Assembly: GCF_030698125.1 (NCBI RefSeq)
Contig: NZ_JAUYNV010000005.1
Location: 62,001-126,000, forward strand
Origin: Methyloversatilis sp.
GTDB lineage: Bacteria > Pseudomonadota > Gammaproteobacteria > Burkholderiales > Rhodocyclaceae
Length of the DNA: 64,000 nt
Reading direction: 5' to 3'
This document shows positions 44,096-53,681 of this stretch, piece after piece. A program made the translations under genes and the position numbers. Positions within the stretch are counted from its first letter, which is position 1, and each line of letters begins with the position of its first letter. The notes beneath the pieces are model-generated. The model was not told where the DNA came from, searched no databases, and saw only the letters and a list, made by a program, of their open reading frames with translations.

Positions 44096-44171
44096 GCGAG
44101 GCGCTGCAGATCGTGCGGCGGGCGAGCAGGGCCGGCTATAGTCGGGCTTTCCGAACCGCATCCCGCATCGC

Positions 44172-45659
44172 ATGCCCGTCAGCCTGACCGACTCCGCCAT
44201 CCTGATCGCCCTTCTGGGGGCTGCGCTGCTGGGCGGAGCGCTGAGCGCCATCTGGCTGCGCAGCCGCACGGCGCTGGAGATCGAACGCGCGCAGGCCGAG
44301 CGCGTGGCGCAGCTGCTGACGGCGCAGGAACGGCTGCGCGCCGCATCGCTCGACATCGATCGCCTGCGCGCCGAATTGAAGGTGAGCGGCGCCGTCCGGG
44401 CCACGCTCGACCTTCAGCTGCAGCAGGAGAAAGCGGCGCGCGTGCGTGCTGAAACGCAGGCACAGCGTATTCCTGCGCTCGAACAGGCGCTGGCCGAAGG
44501 CGCGGCGCAACGTCAGGCGCTGGCCGAGGCCGTGGCCGGATTGCGCATCCAGCTCGACGCCGAACGCAGTCAGACGACCGAAAAGCTCGCGCTGCTCGAC
44601 GCGGCGCGCGAACAGATGGGGCTGCAGTTCCAGGAGGTGGCGAACCGCATCCTGGAAGAGAAGAGCCAGCGCTTCACGCAGCAGAACCATGACAACCTCG
44701 GTCTGTTGCTCAATCCGCTGAACGAGAAGATCAAGGCCTTCCAGGACCAGGTGGCGCAGACCTACGACCGGGAATCGAAGGAGCGGCTGACGCTGAAGAA
44801 CGAGATCGAGCGGCTCGCGCTGCTCAACACCCGGATCAGCGAAGACGCGGTCAATCTCACCCAGGCGCTCAAGGGCAGCAACAAGTCGCAGGGCATCTGG
44901 GGCGAAATGGTGCTGGAAAAAGTGCTTGAATCGTCCGGTCTGCGGCGCGGGCACGAATACGTCGCCGAGGAGAGCTATGCCGCCGACGACGGCAACCGGC
45001 GCCGGCCGGACGTGGTCGTCCAGCTGCCCGAAGGCCGTCACATGATCATCGACGCCAAGATGTCGCTGCTCGGCTACGAGCGCTACTGCAGCGCCGACAA
45101 CGACGCCGCGCGCGCCTTGGCGCAGCGTGAGCACGTGCAGTCGATCCGCGCCCACATCAAGGGGCTGTCGGACAAGAACTATCCGATGCTCGACGGACTG
45201 AAAGCGCCCGATTTCGTGCTGATGTTCGTGCCGGTCGAACCGGCGTTCATGCTGGCTGCCACCAGCGACAACACACTGTTCGAGGACGCCTTCTCGCGCA
45301 ACGTGCTGCTGGTCAGTCCGAGCACGCTGCTGGCGGTATTGCGCATGGTGGCCAACGTCTGGCGACAGGAAAGCCAGGGCCGCAACGCCCAGCTGATTGC
45401 CGAACAGGGGGCACGGTTGTACGACAAGTTCGTCGGCTTCGTCGAAGACCTCGAAGAGATCGGCAAGCGCATCGATCAGACGCAGAAGGCCTATCAGGAC
45501 GCACACGGCAAACTGTCGTCGGGTCGCGGCAATCTGGTGCGACAGGTCGAGAACCTGCGCCGGCTGGGCGTCAAGCCGGCCAGGCAACTGCGCGCCGGCC
45601 TGTTGCCCGACGAGGCGGCCCTCGAAGGGCCGCCGCCGGATCCCGAACATCCGGGCTGA
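44172..45659 (+). CDS. rmuC: DNA recombination protein RmuC
   Basis: A 495-residue protein: an N-terminal membrane helix (ILIALLGAALLGGALSAIWL), a coiled coil of about 130 residues, and the RmuC nuclease-like domain with LKGSNKSQGIWGEMVLEKVLESSGL, RRPDVVVQLPEGRHMIIDAKMSLLGYERY, and FMFVPVEPAF-like LMFVPVEPAFMLA. DxK is the likely metal site. It is thought to limit rearrangements at inverted repeats. Confidence 0.92.
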   Translation: MPVSLTDSAILIALLGAALLGGALSAIWLRSRTALEIERAQAERVAQLLTAQERLRAASLDIDRLRAELKVSGAVRATLDLQLQQEKAARVRAETQAQRIPALEQALAEGAAQRQALAEAVAGLRIQLDAERSQTTEKLALLDAAREQMGLQFQEVANRILEEKSQRFTQQNHDNLGLLLNPLNEKIKAFQDQVAQTYDRESKERLTLKNEIERLALLNTRISEDAVNLTQALKGSNKSQGIWGEMVLEKVLESSGLRRGHEYVAEESYAADDGNRRRPDVVVQLPEGRHMIIDAKMSLLGYERYCSADNDAARALAQREHVQSIRAHIKGLSDKNYPMLDGLKAPDFVLMFVPVEPAFMLAATSDNTLFEDAFSRNVLLVSPSTLLAVLRMVANVWRQESQGRNAQLIAEQGARLYDKFVGFVEDLEEIGKRIDQTQKAYQDAHGKLSSGRGNLVRQVENLRRLGVKPARQLRAGLLPDEAALEGPPPDPEHPG

Positions 45660-45858
45660 CGCGCGCGGGCGCATCAGTTATCTGGGCACGCGCGAAACCT
45701 GAGTCGCCATTCGCGGCCAAAGCAGCAGCGGCATGCCGTCAGTGGTTTGTGCGGACAGCGTCTGCAGACCGGCACGGCCGAGGTCTGCCGCATGGCGGGC
45801 AGGCCGCAGGACGCCCCTTCGACGCGTTCGCCATGCGCGACAGATCAGGAGATCCCCG

Positions 45859-46296
45859 ATGAAATACCGGACGTTTGCCGTCATCGCCGCGACCGCTGTG
45901 CTCGCCGGTTGCGCTGCCGTCCCGCAGCATCGAACCGACGCCGGCACGCCGCCCGGCGTGGCCGAAATCAGCCCGGGCAAGGCGGGCGTCTATGTGTTCC
46001 GTACCGGCTACAGCGCTCCTGCGCTGCCGATCGCCGTGCTGCTCGATGGTGAGCCGATCGGCTCGACCGTGTCGCAAACCCATCTGTTCAAGGAAATCGA
46101 ACCTGGCCGGCACACATTGGGCTCGCAGCTTCAATTCACGTCGAAGCTCGAGTTCGATGCCAAGCCGGGCCAGATCGTGTACGTGCGGCAGGACCTGTGG
46201 CTGGGTTACCTGCAGGTGCACACCCGGCTGCGCAAGGTGCATCCGGACGACGGCGCGCGTGCGGTGCGCACCACGAAGCTCGCTGTCTCACGCTGA
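45859..46296 (+). CDS. DUF2846-like lipoprotein
   Basis: A 145-residue lipoprotein (lipobox LAGC in TAVLAGCAAVPQ). The mature part, KAGVYVFRTGYSAPALPIAVLLDGEPIGS to KPGQIVYVRQDLW, resembles DUF2846, a beta-rich surface or periplasmic family of unknown role. The start is set at 45859 by CAGGAGATC just upstream. The 199 bp before it (45660-45858) holds no supported gene. Confidence 0.8.
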   Translation: MKYRTFAVIAATAVLAGCAAVPQHRTDAGTPPGVAEISPGKAGVYVFRTGYSAPALPIAVLLDGEPIGSTVSQTHLFKEIEPGRHTLGSQLQFTSKLEFDAKPGQIVYVRQDLWLGYLQVHTRLRKVHPDDGARAVRTTKLAVSR

Positions 46297-46538
46297 GGGG
46301 GGCGCGCGGCGCGGAACGTCGCTGCGGTCTTACAGCATCGTGCCCGGACGGCATGGACAGGATTTGCCTTGACGCGCGCCGGAATTGCCGATGCGGGCAC
46401 CCTGGCGGATCAGCCCGGGCGTTCTCCGTCGCGGGTCCTACAGGCTGTGGGAGCCCGACTACATCGAACTTCTCCGCAAGAACTAGGCTGCAGTCATGGG
46501 CATCCATTTGATGCCTGCCACCCATATGGAGGTCCACA

Positions 46539-46835
46539 ATGACTTTAGCCCGAACAGCCGTTGCACTTGCGATAGCCGCATTTTCCGTGTCGGTCAGCGC
46601 TCAGCCGTCGTATCCGGGCAAGCACCAGAAGGAGGTGATGCCGGCGGCGCAGCAATCCGAAAGTCAGAAGAAGTACCAGCCGGAACAGGATCAGGCTCGT
46701 CAATCAGGGGAATACCCGAGCGAGCATGCCAACGATGTGATACGCGACCGGGACACCAAGCAGAAGGCGTCCGAGCGTGCGGACGAACGCGAACGCCGCC
46801 CGGAAGGTCAGACCACCCCCGAGCCCCGCAACTGA
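46539..46835 (+). CDS. small secreted charged protein
   Basis: A 98-residue protein. A signal peptide (ALAIAAFSVSVSAQ) is followed by a low-complexity, Gln-, Glu-, Arg- and Lys-rich mature part (SESQKKYQPEQDQARQ, ASERADERERRPEG), probably disordered. GGAGG lies at 46528-46532. Not recognised. The 46297-46538 gap before it holds only a doubtful 31-codon frame (46391-46486). Confidence 0.65.
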   Translation: MTLARTAVALAIAAFSVSVSAQPSYPGKHQKEVMPAAQQSESQKKYQPEQDQARQSGEYPSEHANDVIRDRDTKQKASERADERERRPEGQTTPEPRN

Positions 46836-46889
46836 CGGTTGAGGGTCCACGCGGGCCGCCCGCCGCCACCGGCGGTTGGGCGGCCCGTC

Positions 46890-47187
46890 GCCGTCTATTC
46901 GCCCGATGAACATCAGCGAACCATCGACGCGGGACGCCTTCTTGCCACAACAGGCTTACGCGCGCCAGCGTCGATGGCGGAGAGCATGTCGCCACGTCCC
47001 GCAAGGCCTCGAGCGTGCAGACGATCCGCCTCGGCCCGTGCGCGTGCAGATGGTCGAAGTCGATCAGCCGCTCCAGCGTTGCGACGATGGGGCGGGGGTC
47101 GAACAGCGGCACGTTTCGTGGCGCGCCGGGCAGCGTCGACAGGAAACCGCTCGGACGCGGGCTGAAGATACCCGAGCGGCCAGCCAT
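46890..47187 (-). pseudogene. decayed patatin-like phospholipase fragment
   Basis: The minus-strand frame reads FSPRPSGFLSTLPGAPRNVP then LFDPRPIVATLERLIDFDHL. This resembles the stretch of bacterial patatins just after the nucleophile domain (xYDxxPLxxTLERLVDFDxxN). The lipase motif G-x-S-x-G and the rest of the protein are absent, and the frame becomes low-complexity after LEALRDVATCSP. It is best read as a remnant. The 46836-47219 gap contains nothing else that I can support. Confidence 0.4.
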
Positions 47188-47219
47188 CGAAGCGGATCGA
47201 AGGGCTGCTCAGAACGCCA

Positions 47220-47480
47220 TCACTGGCAGTGTCCACAACAGGATCCGCGCTCCGGCACGGCAACTTCGCTGTGCTCCGTCCCAACCGGCACGGGGGTGTA
47301 GCCAGCATCCGCGATGGCTTCCGCAATTTCCTCCGCGTCCGCCGACACAGGCTCCACGTGCACGCGCTTCGTGGCCAGGTCGATCCGGATCCCGGCGTCT
47401 TTGTCAGTGGCCCTCAGCGCCTTCGTGATGGTGCTGACGCAGTGACCGCAGGTCATGTCCTTGACTTCGAAAGCAATCAT
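47220..47480 (-). CDS. copZ: CopZ-like copper chaperone
   Basis: An 86-residue protein with one heavy-metal-associated domain: MIAFEVKDMTCGHCVSTITKAL, with metal site MTCGHC, and IAEAIADAGYTPVPV. The C-terminus adds a second cysteine cluster (GSCCGHCQ), uncommon for CopZ. It diverges from copA across about 170 bp and should pass Cu(I) to CopA. Confidence 0.9.
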   Translation of the reverse strand: MIAFEVKDMTCGHCVSTITKALRATDKDAGIRIDLATKRVHVEPVSADAEEIAEAIADAGYTPVPVGTEHSEVAVPERGSCCGHCQ

Positions 47481-47510
47481 TTTCTACTCCATCGGGTTGT
47501 TGGTGAGTCG

Positions 47511-47541
47511 ACTGTCCACCCTCCCACTGTTGCAAGGTCAA
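47511..47541 (-). promoter_or_regulatory. CueR-type promoter/operator of copZ
   Basis: On the minus strand, TTGACC (47541-47536) and GACAGT (47516-47511) are 19 bp apart, the long spacer typical of MerR-family control. Within it lies an imperfect dyad ACCTTGC...GGAGGGT. The regulator would be CueR at 50101. Confidence 0.6.
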
Positions 47542-47588
47542 GCGATCCTTGCAGAAATCCACGATGCCTCCAGGCGCAATCGCCGGTG

Positions 47589-47619
47589 TTGACATTGCCA
47601 TCGTCGGAACCTTGACGAT
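47589..47619 (+). promoter_or_regulatory. CueR-type promoter of copA
   Basis: TTGACA (47589-47594) and GACGAT (47614-47619) are again 19 bp apart. The dyad is weaker (TTGCC...GGAACC). It lies 31 bp before the copA start. Confidence 0.5.
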
Positions 47620-47650
47620 GTGCAACTTCGAACAACGCTCCGAGGCATCC

Positions 47651-50104
47651 ATGAACACCATCGCACTGTCCGGTATCACGCTGCAGGTCACAGGCATGAC
47701 CTGTGCCTCGTGTGCCATGCGCGTCGAGAAGTCACTCCAGTCGGTACCCGGAGTCAGGCAAGCCAGTGTCAACCTGGCGACCGAACGGGTTACGGTCAAT
47801 GCCGAGCCCGCAGTGACTGCAGCCACGCTGGCCGCCGCCGTGCGCAAGGCGGGCTACGACGTCGCGACGACCGACACCACGCTGCGGGTCGAAGGCATGA
47901 CCTGCGCCTCGTGCGTGGCGCGCGTCGAGAAGGCGCTGCTCAAGGTGCCCGGCGTTTCCGGGGCCACGGTCAATCTTGCGACCGAGAAGGCGAGCATCCA
48001 GGCGCTGTCGACAGTGCCGGTCTCAGCGCTCAAGGCAGCCATCGAGAAGGCCGGCTACGCCGCGAAGGAGCTTCAGGATGCGAGGCCGCAGCCGGCGCCT
48101 CGTCTTCCGGCCTGGTGGCCCGTTGCCGTGGGCGGCGCACTGACGCTGCCCCTGGTCATGCCGATGCTGCTGCAGCTTTTCGGCATCGGCTGGATGCCGG
48201 ACGGCTGGACGCAACTCGCCCTGGCGACTCCGGTGCAGTTCTGGCTCGGCTGGCGCTTCTACCGTGCCGGCTGGAATGCGGTTCTCGCCAGGACCGGCAA
48301 CATGGACCTGCTGGTGGCCCTGGGCACCTCGGCCGCCTACGGGCTGTCGGTCTACCTTCTGTTCAAGCATGCCGACCATGGCATGCCGCATCTCTACTTC
48401 GAGGCCTCCGCTGCGGTCATTACCCTGGTGCTGCTCGGCAAGTGGCTCGAGCAACGTGCGAAGCGGCAGACGGCCGACGCCATCCGGGCACTGAATGCGC
48501 TGCGCCCGACCACCGCCCGAGTGCGTCGAGATGACGTCGAGGCGGACGTTCCGGTGGATCAGGTGTTGGTGGGCGACTTCGTCATCGTGCGCCCCGGCGA
48601 CCGCATCGCCGTCGACGGCGATATCGTCGAGGGCCGCAGCCACGTTGACGAATCGCTCATCACGGGCGAAAGCCTGCCGGTGGCCAAGGGCGTCGGCGAC
48701 CAGGTGACGGGTGGCGCCATCAATGCCGAAGGTGCGCTGACGGTGCGCACGACGGCCATCGGCGCAGAGACGACACTGGCCCGCATCATCCGCATGGTCG
48801 AGTCGGCGCAGGTCGCGAAGGCGCCCATCCAGCGCATCGTGGACCGCGTGAGCGCGGTGTTCGTGCCGGTGGTGCTGGTCATCGCGCTGGCCACCTTCCT
48901 GGGATGGTTCGGCTTCTCGGGTGACTGGGAACGGGCGCTCATCAACGCCGTGGCCGTGCTGGTCATCGCCTGCCCCTGTGCGCTCGGGCTGGCCACGCCG
49001 ACGGCCATCATGGCCGGCACGGGTGTCGCGGCGCGCCACGGCATCCTCATCAAGGACGCCGAAGCGCTGGAGGTCGCGCACGCGGTCACCGTGGTCGCGT
49101 TTGACAAGACCGGCACGCTCACGGAAGGCAAGCCTTCGCTCGCGGCCGTGGTGGCAGCGGAAGGTGCCACGCGGAACGAGGTGCTGCGCCTGGCCGGGGC
49201 GCTTCAGAAGTCGAGCAGCCATCCATTGGCCGTGGCCGTGATGGACCAGGTGCGGCACGAACGTCTGCCGGTGCCCGAGGCACACGATGCGCAGGCCCTG
49301 CCGGGGCGTGGCGTGCAGGCTGTCGTGCGTGGTCAGACGCTGGCCCTGGGCAGCACGCGCCTGCTGCGCGAACTGGGTCTCGTCGAAGGCGGTTTGCACG
49401 CTGAAGCGCAACGGCTGGAGCGGCAGGGCAGGACCGTGTCATGGCTGGTCCGGACCGATATGGACCAGCGGCGTCTGCTGGGACTGCTGGCGTTCGGCGA
49501 CACGGTCAAACCCGCCGCGGCTGAGGCCGTGTCGCGGCTGCATCAACTCGGCATCCGGACGGTGATGCTGACCGGTGACAATCGTGGTGCCGCCGAGGCG
49601 GTCGCAAAGGAACTGGGCATCACCGAGGTGCGTGCCGAGGTGCTGCCCGGTGACAAGGCGGCCATCGTCAAGGAACTGCGTGACGCCGGCGAGGTGGTCG
49701 CCTTCGTCGGCGACGGCCTGAACGATGGGCCTGCGCTGGCCGCCGCTTCGGTGTCCTATGCAATGGCGGGCGGCTCCGACGTGGCCACCGAGACCGCCGG
49801 CATCACGCTGATGCGCGGCGATCCGCGCCTGGTGGCCGACTCGCTTGACGTGTCCCGCCGCACGTACTCCAAAATCAAGCAGGGCCTTTTCTGGGCCTTC
49901 GGCTATAACGTGCTGGGCATCCCGCTGGCGGCGCTCGGTCTGCTGAACCCGATCATTGCCGGTGCCGCGATGGCCTTCAGCAGCGTCAGCGTGGTGCTGA
50001 ACGCCTTGACGCTGCGCCGGTGGCAGGGTGTTGCCGACGGACGCGCGGTGAAGTCTGCAAACCGGCAGGTCCGGAGCGGGGCCGTCATGGGAGAGCAGCG
50101 ATGA
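47651..50104 (+). CDS. copA: Cu(I)-exporting P1B-type ATPase CopA
   Basis: An 817-residue copper pump. There are two N-terminal metal domains, each with GMTCASC, then eight expected membrane helices. TGES is in the actuator, the transport site CPC in [17 protein letters not shown], the phospho-Asp in [14 protein letters not shown] in [10 protein letters not shown], and the hinge [11 protein letters not shown]. The ATG at 47651 follows CGAGG; upstream residues have no CopA similarity. Its stop overlaps the cueR start (ATGA). Confidence 0.97.
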   Translation: MNTIALSGITLQVTGMTCASCAMRVEKSLQSVPGVRQASVNLATERVTVNAEPAVTAATLAAAVRKAGYDVATTDTTLRVEGMTCASCVARVEKALLKVPGVSGATVNLATEKASIQALSTVPVSALKAAIEKAGYAAKELQDARPQPAPRLPAWWPVAVGGALTLPLVMPMLLQLFGIGWMPDGWTQLALATPVQFWLGWRFYRAGWNAVLARTGNMDLLVALGTSAAYGLSVYLLFKHADHGMPHLYFEASAAVITLVLLGKWLEQRAKRQTADAIRALNALRPTTARVRRDDVEADVPVDQVLVGDFVIVRPGDRIAVDGDIVEGRSHVDESLITGESLPVAKGVGDQVTGGAINAEGALTVRTTAIGAETTLARIIRMVESAQVAKAPIQRIVDRVSAVFVPVVLVIALATFLGWFGFSGDWERALINAVAVLVIACPCALGLATPTAIMAGTGVAARHGILIKDAEALEVAHAVTVVAFDKTGTLTEGKPSLAAVVAAEGATRNEVLRLAGALQKSSSHPLAVAVMDQVRHERLPVPEAHDAQALPGRGVQAVVRGQTLALGSTRLLRELGLVEGGLHAEAQRLERQGRTVSWLVRTDMDQRRLLGLLAFGDTVKPAAAEAVSRLHQLGIRTVMLTGDNRGAAEAVAKELGITEVRAEVLPGDKAAIVKELRDAGEVVAFVGDGLNDGPALAAASVSYAMAGGSDVATETAGITLMRGDPRLVADSLDVSRRTYSKIKQGLFWAFGYNVLGIPLAALGLLNPIIAGAAMAFSSVSVVLNALTLRRWQGVADGRAVKSANRQVRSGAVMGEQR

Positions 50105-50580
50105 GCATGAACATCGGTGAAGCCGCTAAGGCCTCCGGGGTGTCGACGAAGATGATCCGCCACTACGAGAGCGTCGGACTTTTCCCGAAGGCGGCGCGCA
50201 CGGCGTCCGGCTACCGGCAGTACACCGTCAGGGAAGTCAGCACGCTACGCTTCATCCGTCAGTCGCGCGACCTGGGCTTTTCCATCGAACAGATTCGTGC
50301 GTTGCTCGGCCTGTGGCAGGACCGCAAGCGGCCGAGCCGGACGGTGCGCGCGCTGGCGCAGGCGCATATCGCGGAACTCGAAGAAAAATTGAAGGAACTG
50401 CACGCGATGAAGGCCACGCTGGAGCATCTCGTTCACTGCTGTCACGGTGACGACCGTCCCGACTGCCCCATCATCGACACGCTCGCCCACGAAGGAGCCG
50501 CACCGGCGGATGCGGAACATCCTTCGCGCGGCAGGACGGCCGGACTGCAGCCTGGCCGGACGCGTCGCCGGCTTGGCTGA
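50101..50580 (+). CDS. cueR: copper-responsive MerR-family regulator CueR
   Basis: A 159-residue regulator. The winged helix [24 protein letters not shown] is followed by a dimerisation helix. The Cu(I)-binding loop has the two CueR cysteines in [15 protein letters not shown]. The C-terminal tail of about 28 residues is longer than usual and basic. It is cotranscribed with copA and is expected to act on both 19 bp-spaced promoters upstream. Confidence 0.92.
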   Translation: MSMNIGEAAKASGVSTKMIRHYESVGLFPKAARTASGYRQYTVREVSTLRFIRQSRDLGFSIEQIRALLGLWQDRKRPSRTVRALAQAHIAELEEKLKELHAMKATLEHLVHCCHGDDRPDCPIIDTLAHEGAAPADAEHPSRGRTAGLQPGRTRRRLG

Positions 50581-50593
50581 CAGGGACGGGTGA

Positions 50594-50992
50594 TCACTGC
50601 CGGCGGCACGCCCCAGGGCGGACAGGGTCAGCGCTCCATGTCCTTGTCGAAGGGATAGGGAAGCGCTTCCCGCGCTTCGCATCAAGAAAAATCGGCCTGC
50701 CGCGCCGGATGTAGCGCTCCGCCCCATGAGCGGTCTTGACCTGGCGATCGATGACGTTGCGCTTCCAGCGGTTCCACAGGACCGGCGGGTCCTTGTCGGG
50801 GATATCGGGCAGCGTGTTTTCGCGGTCGAAAAAGATGAACACGGTGTCGCCGAACACTGCGAGCAGGTCGCACAGCTCGTGCCCGCCATCCTTGTGCCGG
50901 TTCGGATAGCTCCAGAGCTTCAGGAACGACTGCTCGCAGAACTTCGCGAGCAGCCGCTCCGTCGCCGTAACGCCACGGGCCTTCTCGCTCAC
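50594..50992 (-). pseudogene. 3'-truncated hypothetical gene
   Basis: A GTG start gives MSEKARGVTATERLLAKFCE, then LKLWSYPNRHKDGGHELCDLLAVFG, FIFFDRENTLPDIPDKDP, LWNRWKRNVIDRQVKTAHGAERYI and IFLDAKRGKRFPI. It reads as a well-kept N-terminal part of a family that is usually several hundred residues long, as I remember it. After about residue 110 the sequence becomes unrelated (STRTWSADPVRPG) and stops. Function unknown; truncation is inferred. Confidence 0.5.
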
Positions 50993-51162
50993 AAGAGTCT
51001 TTCTCCGACCGCCACGGCGACCTCGCGCTTCGCTTCCGCGACCTCCTGCTGGAAAGCATTGCGGTCCGGCGATGGGGTCGCCTCCAGGAATGGACTGATC
51101 ACTGCACGTGTCACCCGAATACTCGTTCCTGCTGCAATGCGGGTAGGGAAATCCCTAATCAC
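50989..51162 (-). pseudogene. C-terminal remnant of a minus-strand gene
   Basis: The frame ending at the GTGA overlap with the next gene reads VTRAVISPFLEATPSPDRNA then FQQEVAEAKREVAVAVGERLL. It looks like a coding tail with coiled-coil character. No proper start is found, and the upstream part runs into the conserved regulatory element at 51144-51247. It appears to have lost its 5' end. The overlap suggests an original two-gene operon. Confidence 0.35.
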
Positions 51163-51413
51163 GTCAGGATAAACGGGGTGTTCCCCGCGGCATCTCCTGA
51201 TACGGAGTGCATGTCGTCACGGCGTTAACTGAATTCATGAGTGGTTGCAAGTCTGTGGTTCCCAGCGCAGCAGCAATTGGATCAGCGGCCTCTCGGGCGT
51301 TTCGTCAGAAAGATGAAGGGGGCGTGTAGAGGGTGGGCTGCAACGCAAAGACAAGCGTTACAGGTGATCTCCGATCAGATCGTGGCAAGCATGCATTTGA
51401 AAGGTATTGATCC
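51144..51413 (+). promoter_or_regulatory. regulatory module A upstream of the GGDEF-EAL gene
   Basis: The palindrome AGGGA-AA-TCCCT (51145-51156) is followed, counting from its TCCCT arm, 43 bp later by TCCTGATACGGAGTG (51195-51209), and then by a segment (51225-51247) containing ATTCATGAGTGGTTG. The same three blocks occur upstream of the receiver gene at 63462. Nothing else is recognised before the GGDEF-EAL start. Confidence 0.6.
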
Positions 51414-53570
51414 ATGACAGACTTCGCGCGGTTTGCTTCCGTAGGGCACCAAGCGCCCTGCGCACTTGATGATGGGCTGGAGAGCCACACGGCAGTCAGC
51501 GTCGGCAGTTTTCTGCTCCCCCAGCCGAAAGCGGCCACTTTTCTTCTGGTCTCCACCTCCGGCGTCGTATTGCGCCACGCCCAGGCGCTGAATGGTGTGC
51601 CTGACCTGACGGGGCTGCCCGTCGCCGCAATATTCGAGGCCTTGTCAGACCAGGGCACGACAAGCTGGTCGCAGGTGACGGCCGACTGTCGTCGCGAATC
51701 TCATCGATATGTCTGGCGGTTGCAGGTAACGGGTGCCGAACTGCCGGTAAACGTCGAATGCACATGCTTTCACAGGGAGCCGGGCGCCGAAGAGTGGCTG
51801 CTCCGGCTGAGTGAAGTAGCAGTGGGTACCAGCATCGCACGCAAGCTTGAAATCCTCGCTCAGGCGGCCCACCAGACGCATGATTCGGTGCTTATCACTT
51901 GCGCCGCTGGCTTCATCGAGTACGTCAATCCCGCGTTCGAACGTACCACTGGTTACCTCGCCAAAGAAGTGCTGGGCCATACGCCCCGCATCCTCAAGTC
52001 AGATCAGCACAGTCGCAAGTTCTACGATTGCATGTGGAGCACGATCAAACGGGGCGAGGTTTTCCGCTCGGTATTCACTAATCGGCGCAAAAGCGGCGAA
52101 CTGTATTTCGAAGAGAAAACCATTAGCCCCATCTTCGACAGCCAGCACAGGATCAGCCATTACGTGGCGACGTCCAAGGACGTGAGCGAACGCATACGCG
52201 TCCAGGAACAACTGGAATCCCTCGCCAACACCGACACACTAACCAAACTACCGAATCGTCGTCTGTTCATGGAACGGCTGGAACAGGTGATGAGCAGCGC
52301 CGTGAGGCAAGGGCAGCAACTCGCCGTGTTGTTCATCGATCTCGACCGATTCAAGGTGATCAACGACACGCTGGGCCACAACGTCGGCGACGGTCTGTTG
52401 ATAGAGATTGCGCGGCGCCTGCGTGGCGGCGTCCGTGCGACCGACATGGTGGCGCGGCTCGGTGGCGACGAATTCTTGATCCTGCTCGAAGAGGTGAAGT
52501 GCCGTGAGGACGTGAGCCAGGTCGTCGCGAATATATTGAAGGGTCTGGGGCAGGTCATCCAGCTTGAGGGGCGCGAATTTTTCGTCAGCGCCAGCGTGGG
52601 CATCGCTTTGTACCCAGACGATGCGGCGTCAAAAGACGAACTGCTCAGTCGGGCCGATGTGTCGATGTACCAGGCGAAATCAGCAGGGCGCAATACCTCC
52701 TGCTTCTATGAACAGCACATGGACGTGCATGCGCATAGCGATCTGGCGCTCGAAATCGAACTGCATGGCGCGCTGGCTCGGCAAGAGCTTTTCCTCGTCT
52801 ATCAGCCCATCGTCGACGCGCACTCGGGACGGATGATGGCGGTTGAAGCTCTGTTGCGATGGAACAGCCCGAAAATGGGCTCGGTACCGCCCGACCGCTT
52901 CATTCCCATCATGGAAGAAACCGGACTGATTGTTCCGGTGAGCCGCTGGTCGCTGCGTCAAGCGCTGCATGACGTACGGAATGTGCAGCGCTTGCGCCCG
53001 GATATCGGGCTTTGCTTCAACCTTTCGGGTAGGCAAATGATCGATGCGGAACTGGTTGCCGACATTTCCGCTGCCCTGCTCGAGGCCAATTTCGATCCGC
53101 ACCTGCTGGAACTCGAAATCACCGAGAGCACGCTGATGAAAGATCTTCACCACACCGGCGCTGTGCTCGCCGCTCTTGATGCGCTCGGCATCACCATGGC
53201 GATTGACGACTTCGGTACAGGTTATTCATCGCTCTCCTACTTGATGCGACTGCGCGTGCGCACTCTGAAGATCGATCGCAGTTTCGTTCGGGAACTGGCT
53301 ACGGATCCTGAAGCGATGACTATTGTCCGCGCGATTATTTCGCTGGCGGGCAACCTGAATCTGGAGGTCGTTGGGGAGGGGGTTGAAACTGCCGAACAGT
53401 TCGCCCACCTTGCTGCGCTCGGATGTGATCGGTTGCAAGGATATCTTTTCGGCATGCCTTCGCTGCCTGCTGATCTGGAAGGGTTGGCGTGCTTTCATGC
53501 ACCGGGAATGGAGACCGAAAGGTTGGTTCAGGAAATTTCGTATGAGATGAATGAATTTGAAGAAACTTGA
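51414..53570 (+). CDS. PAS-GGDEF-EAL cyclic-di-GMP enzyme
   Basis: A 718-residue cytoplasmic protein. Two PAS-like regions (about 40-150, less clear; and 155-265 with DSVLITCAAGFIEYVNPAFERTTGY) precede GGDEF and EAL domains. GGDEF is intact (VARLGGDEFLIL) with an inhibitory-site RATD just before it. EAL is intact too: MAVEALLRW, ITESTLM, AIDDFGTGYSSLSYL, LKIDRSF and LQGYLFGMP. It could therefore make or break c-di-GMP. AAAGG lies before the ATG. It precedes the chemosensory operon by about 110 bp. Confidence 0.92.
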   Translation: MTDFARFASVGHQAPCALDDGLESHTAVSVGSFLLPQPKAATFLLVSTSGVVLRHAQALNGVPDLTGLPVAAIFEALSDQGTTSWSQVTADCRRESHRYVWRLQVTGAELPVNVECTCFHREPGAEEWLLRLSEVAVGTSIARKLEILAQAAHQTHDSVLITCAAGFIEYVNPAFERTTGYLAKEVLGHTPRILKSDQHSRKFYDCMWSTIKRGEVFRSVFTNRRKSGELYFEEKTISPIFDSQHRISHYVATSKDVSERIRVQEQLESLANTDTLTKLPNRRLFMERLEQVMSSAVRQGQQLAVLFIDLDRFKVINDTLGHNVGDGLLIEIARRLRGGVRATDMVARLGGDEFLILLEEVKCREDVSQVVANILKGLGQVIQLEGREFFVSASVGIALYPDDAASKDELLSRADVSMYQAKSAGRNTSCFYEQHMDVHAHSDLALEIELHGALARQELFLVYQPIVDAHSGRMMAVEALLRWNSPKMGSVPPDRFIPIMEETGLIVPVSRWSLRQALHDVRNVQRLRPDIGLCFNLSGRQMIDAELVADISAALLEANFDPHLLELEITESTLMKDLHHTGAVLAALDALGITMAIDDFGTGYSSLSYLMRLRVRTLKIDRSFVRELATDPEAMTIVRAIISLAGNLNLEVVGEGVETAEQFAHLAALGCDRLQGYLFGMPSLPADLEGLACFHAPGMETERLVQEISYEMNEFEET

Positions 53571-53681
53571 TTCGTCTTGAAAGTTTTATCCACTTTCCGA
53601 AGTTTGCTCATCAAAAAATGATGGGTGAATTCCTCCAGGTTTCTTGTCTGCATCTGCAGACAGAAGAAGAGGAATCAAAGT

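Noticed and set aside
46391-46486. 31-codon open frame ending DYIELLRKN
   Set aside because: No ribosome site and no recognised family; too short to support as a gene.
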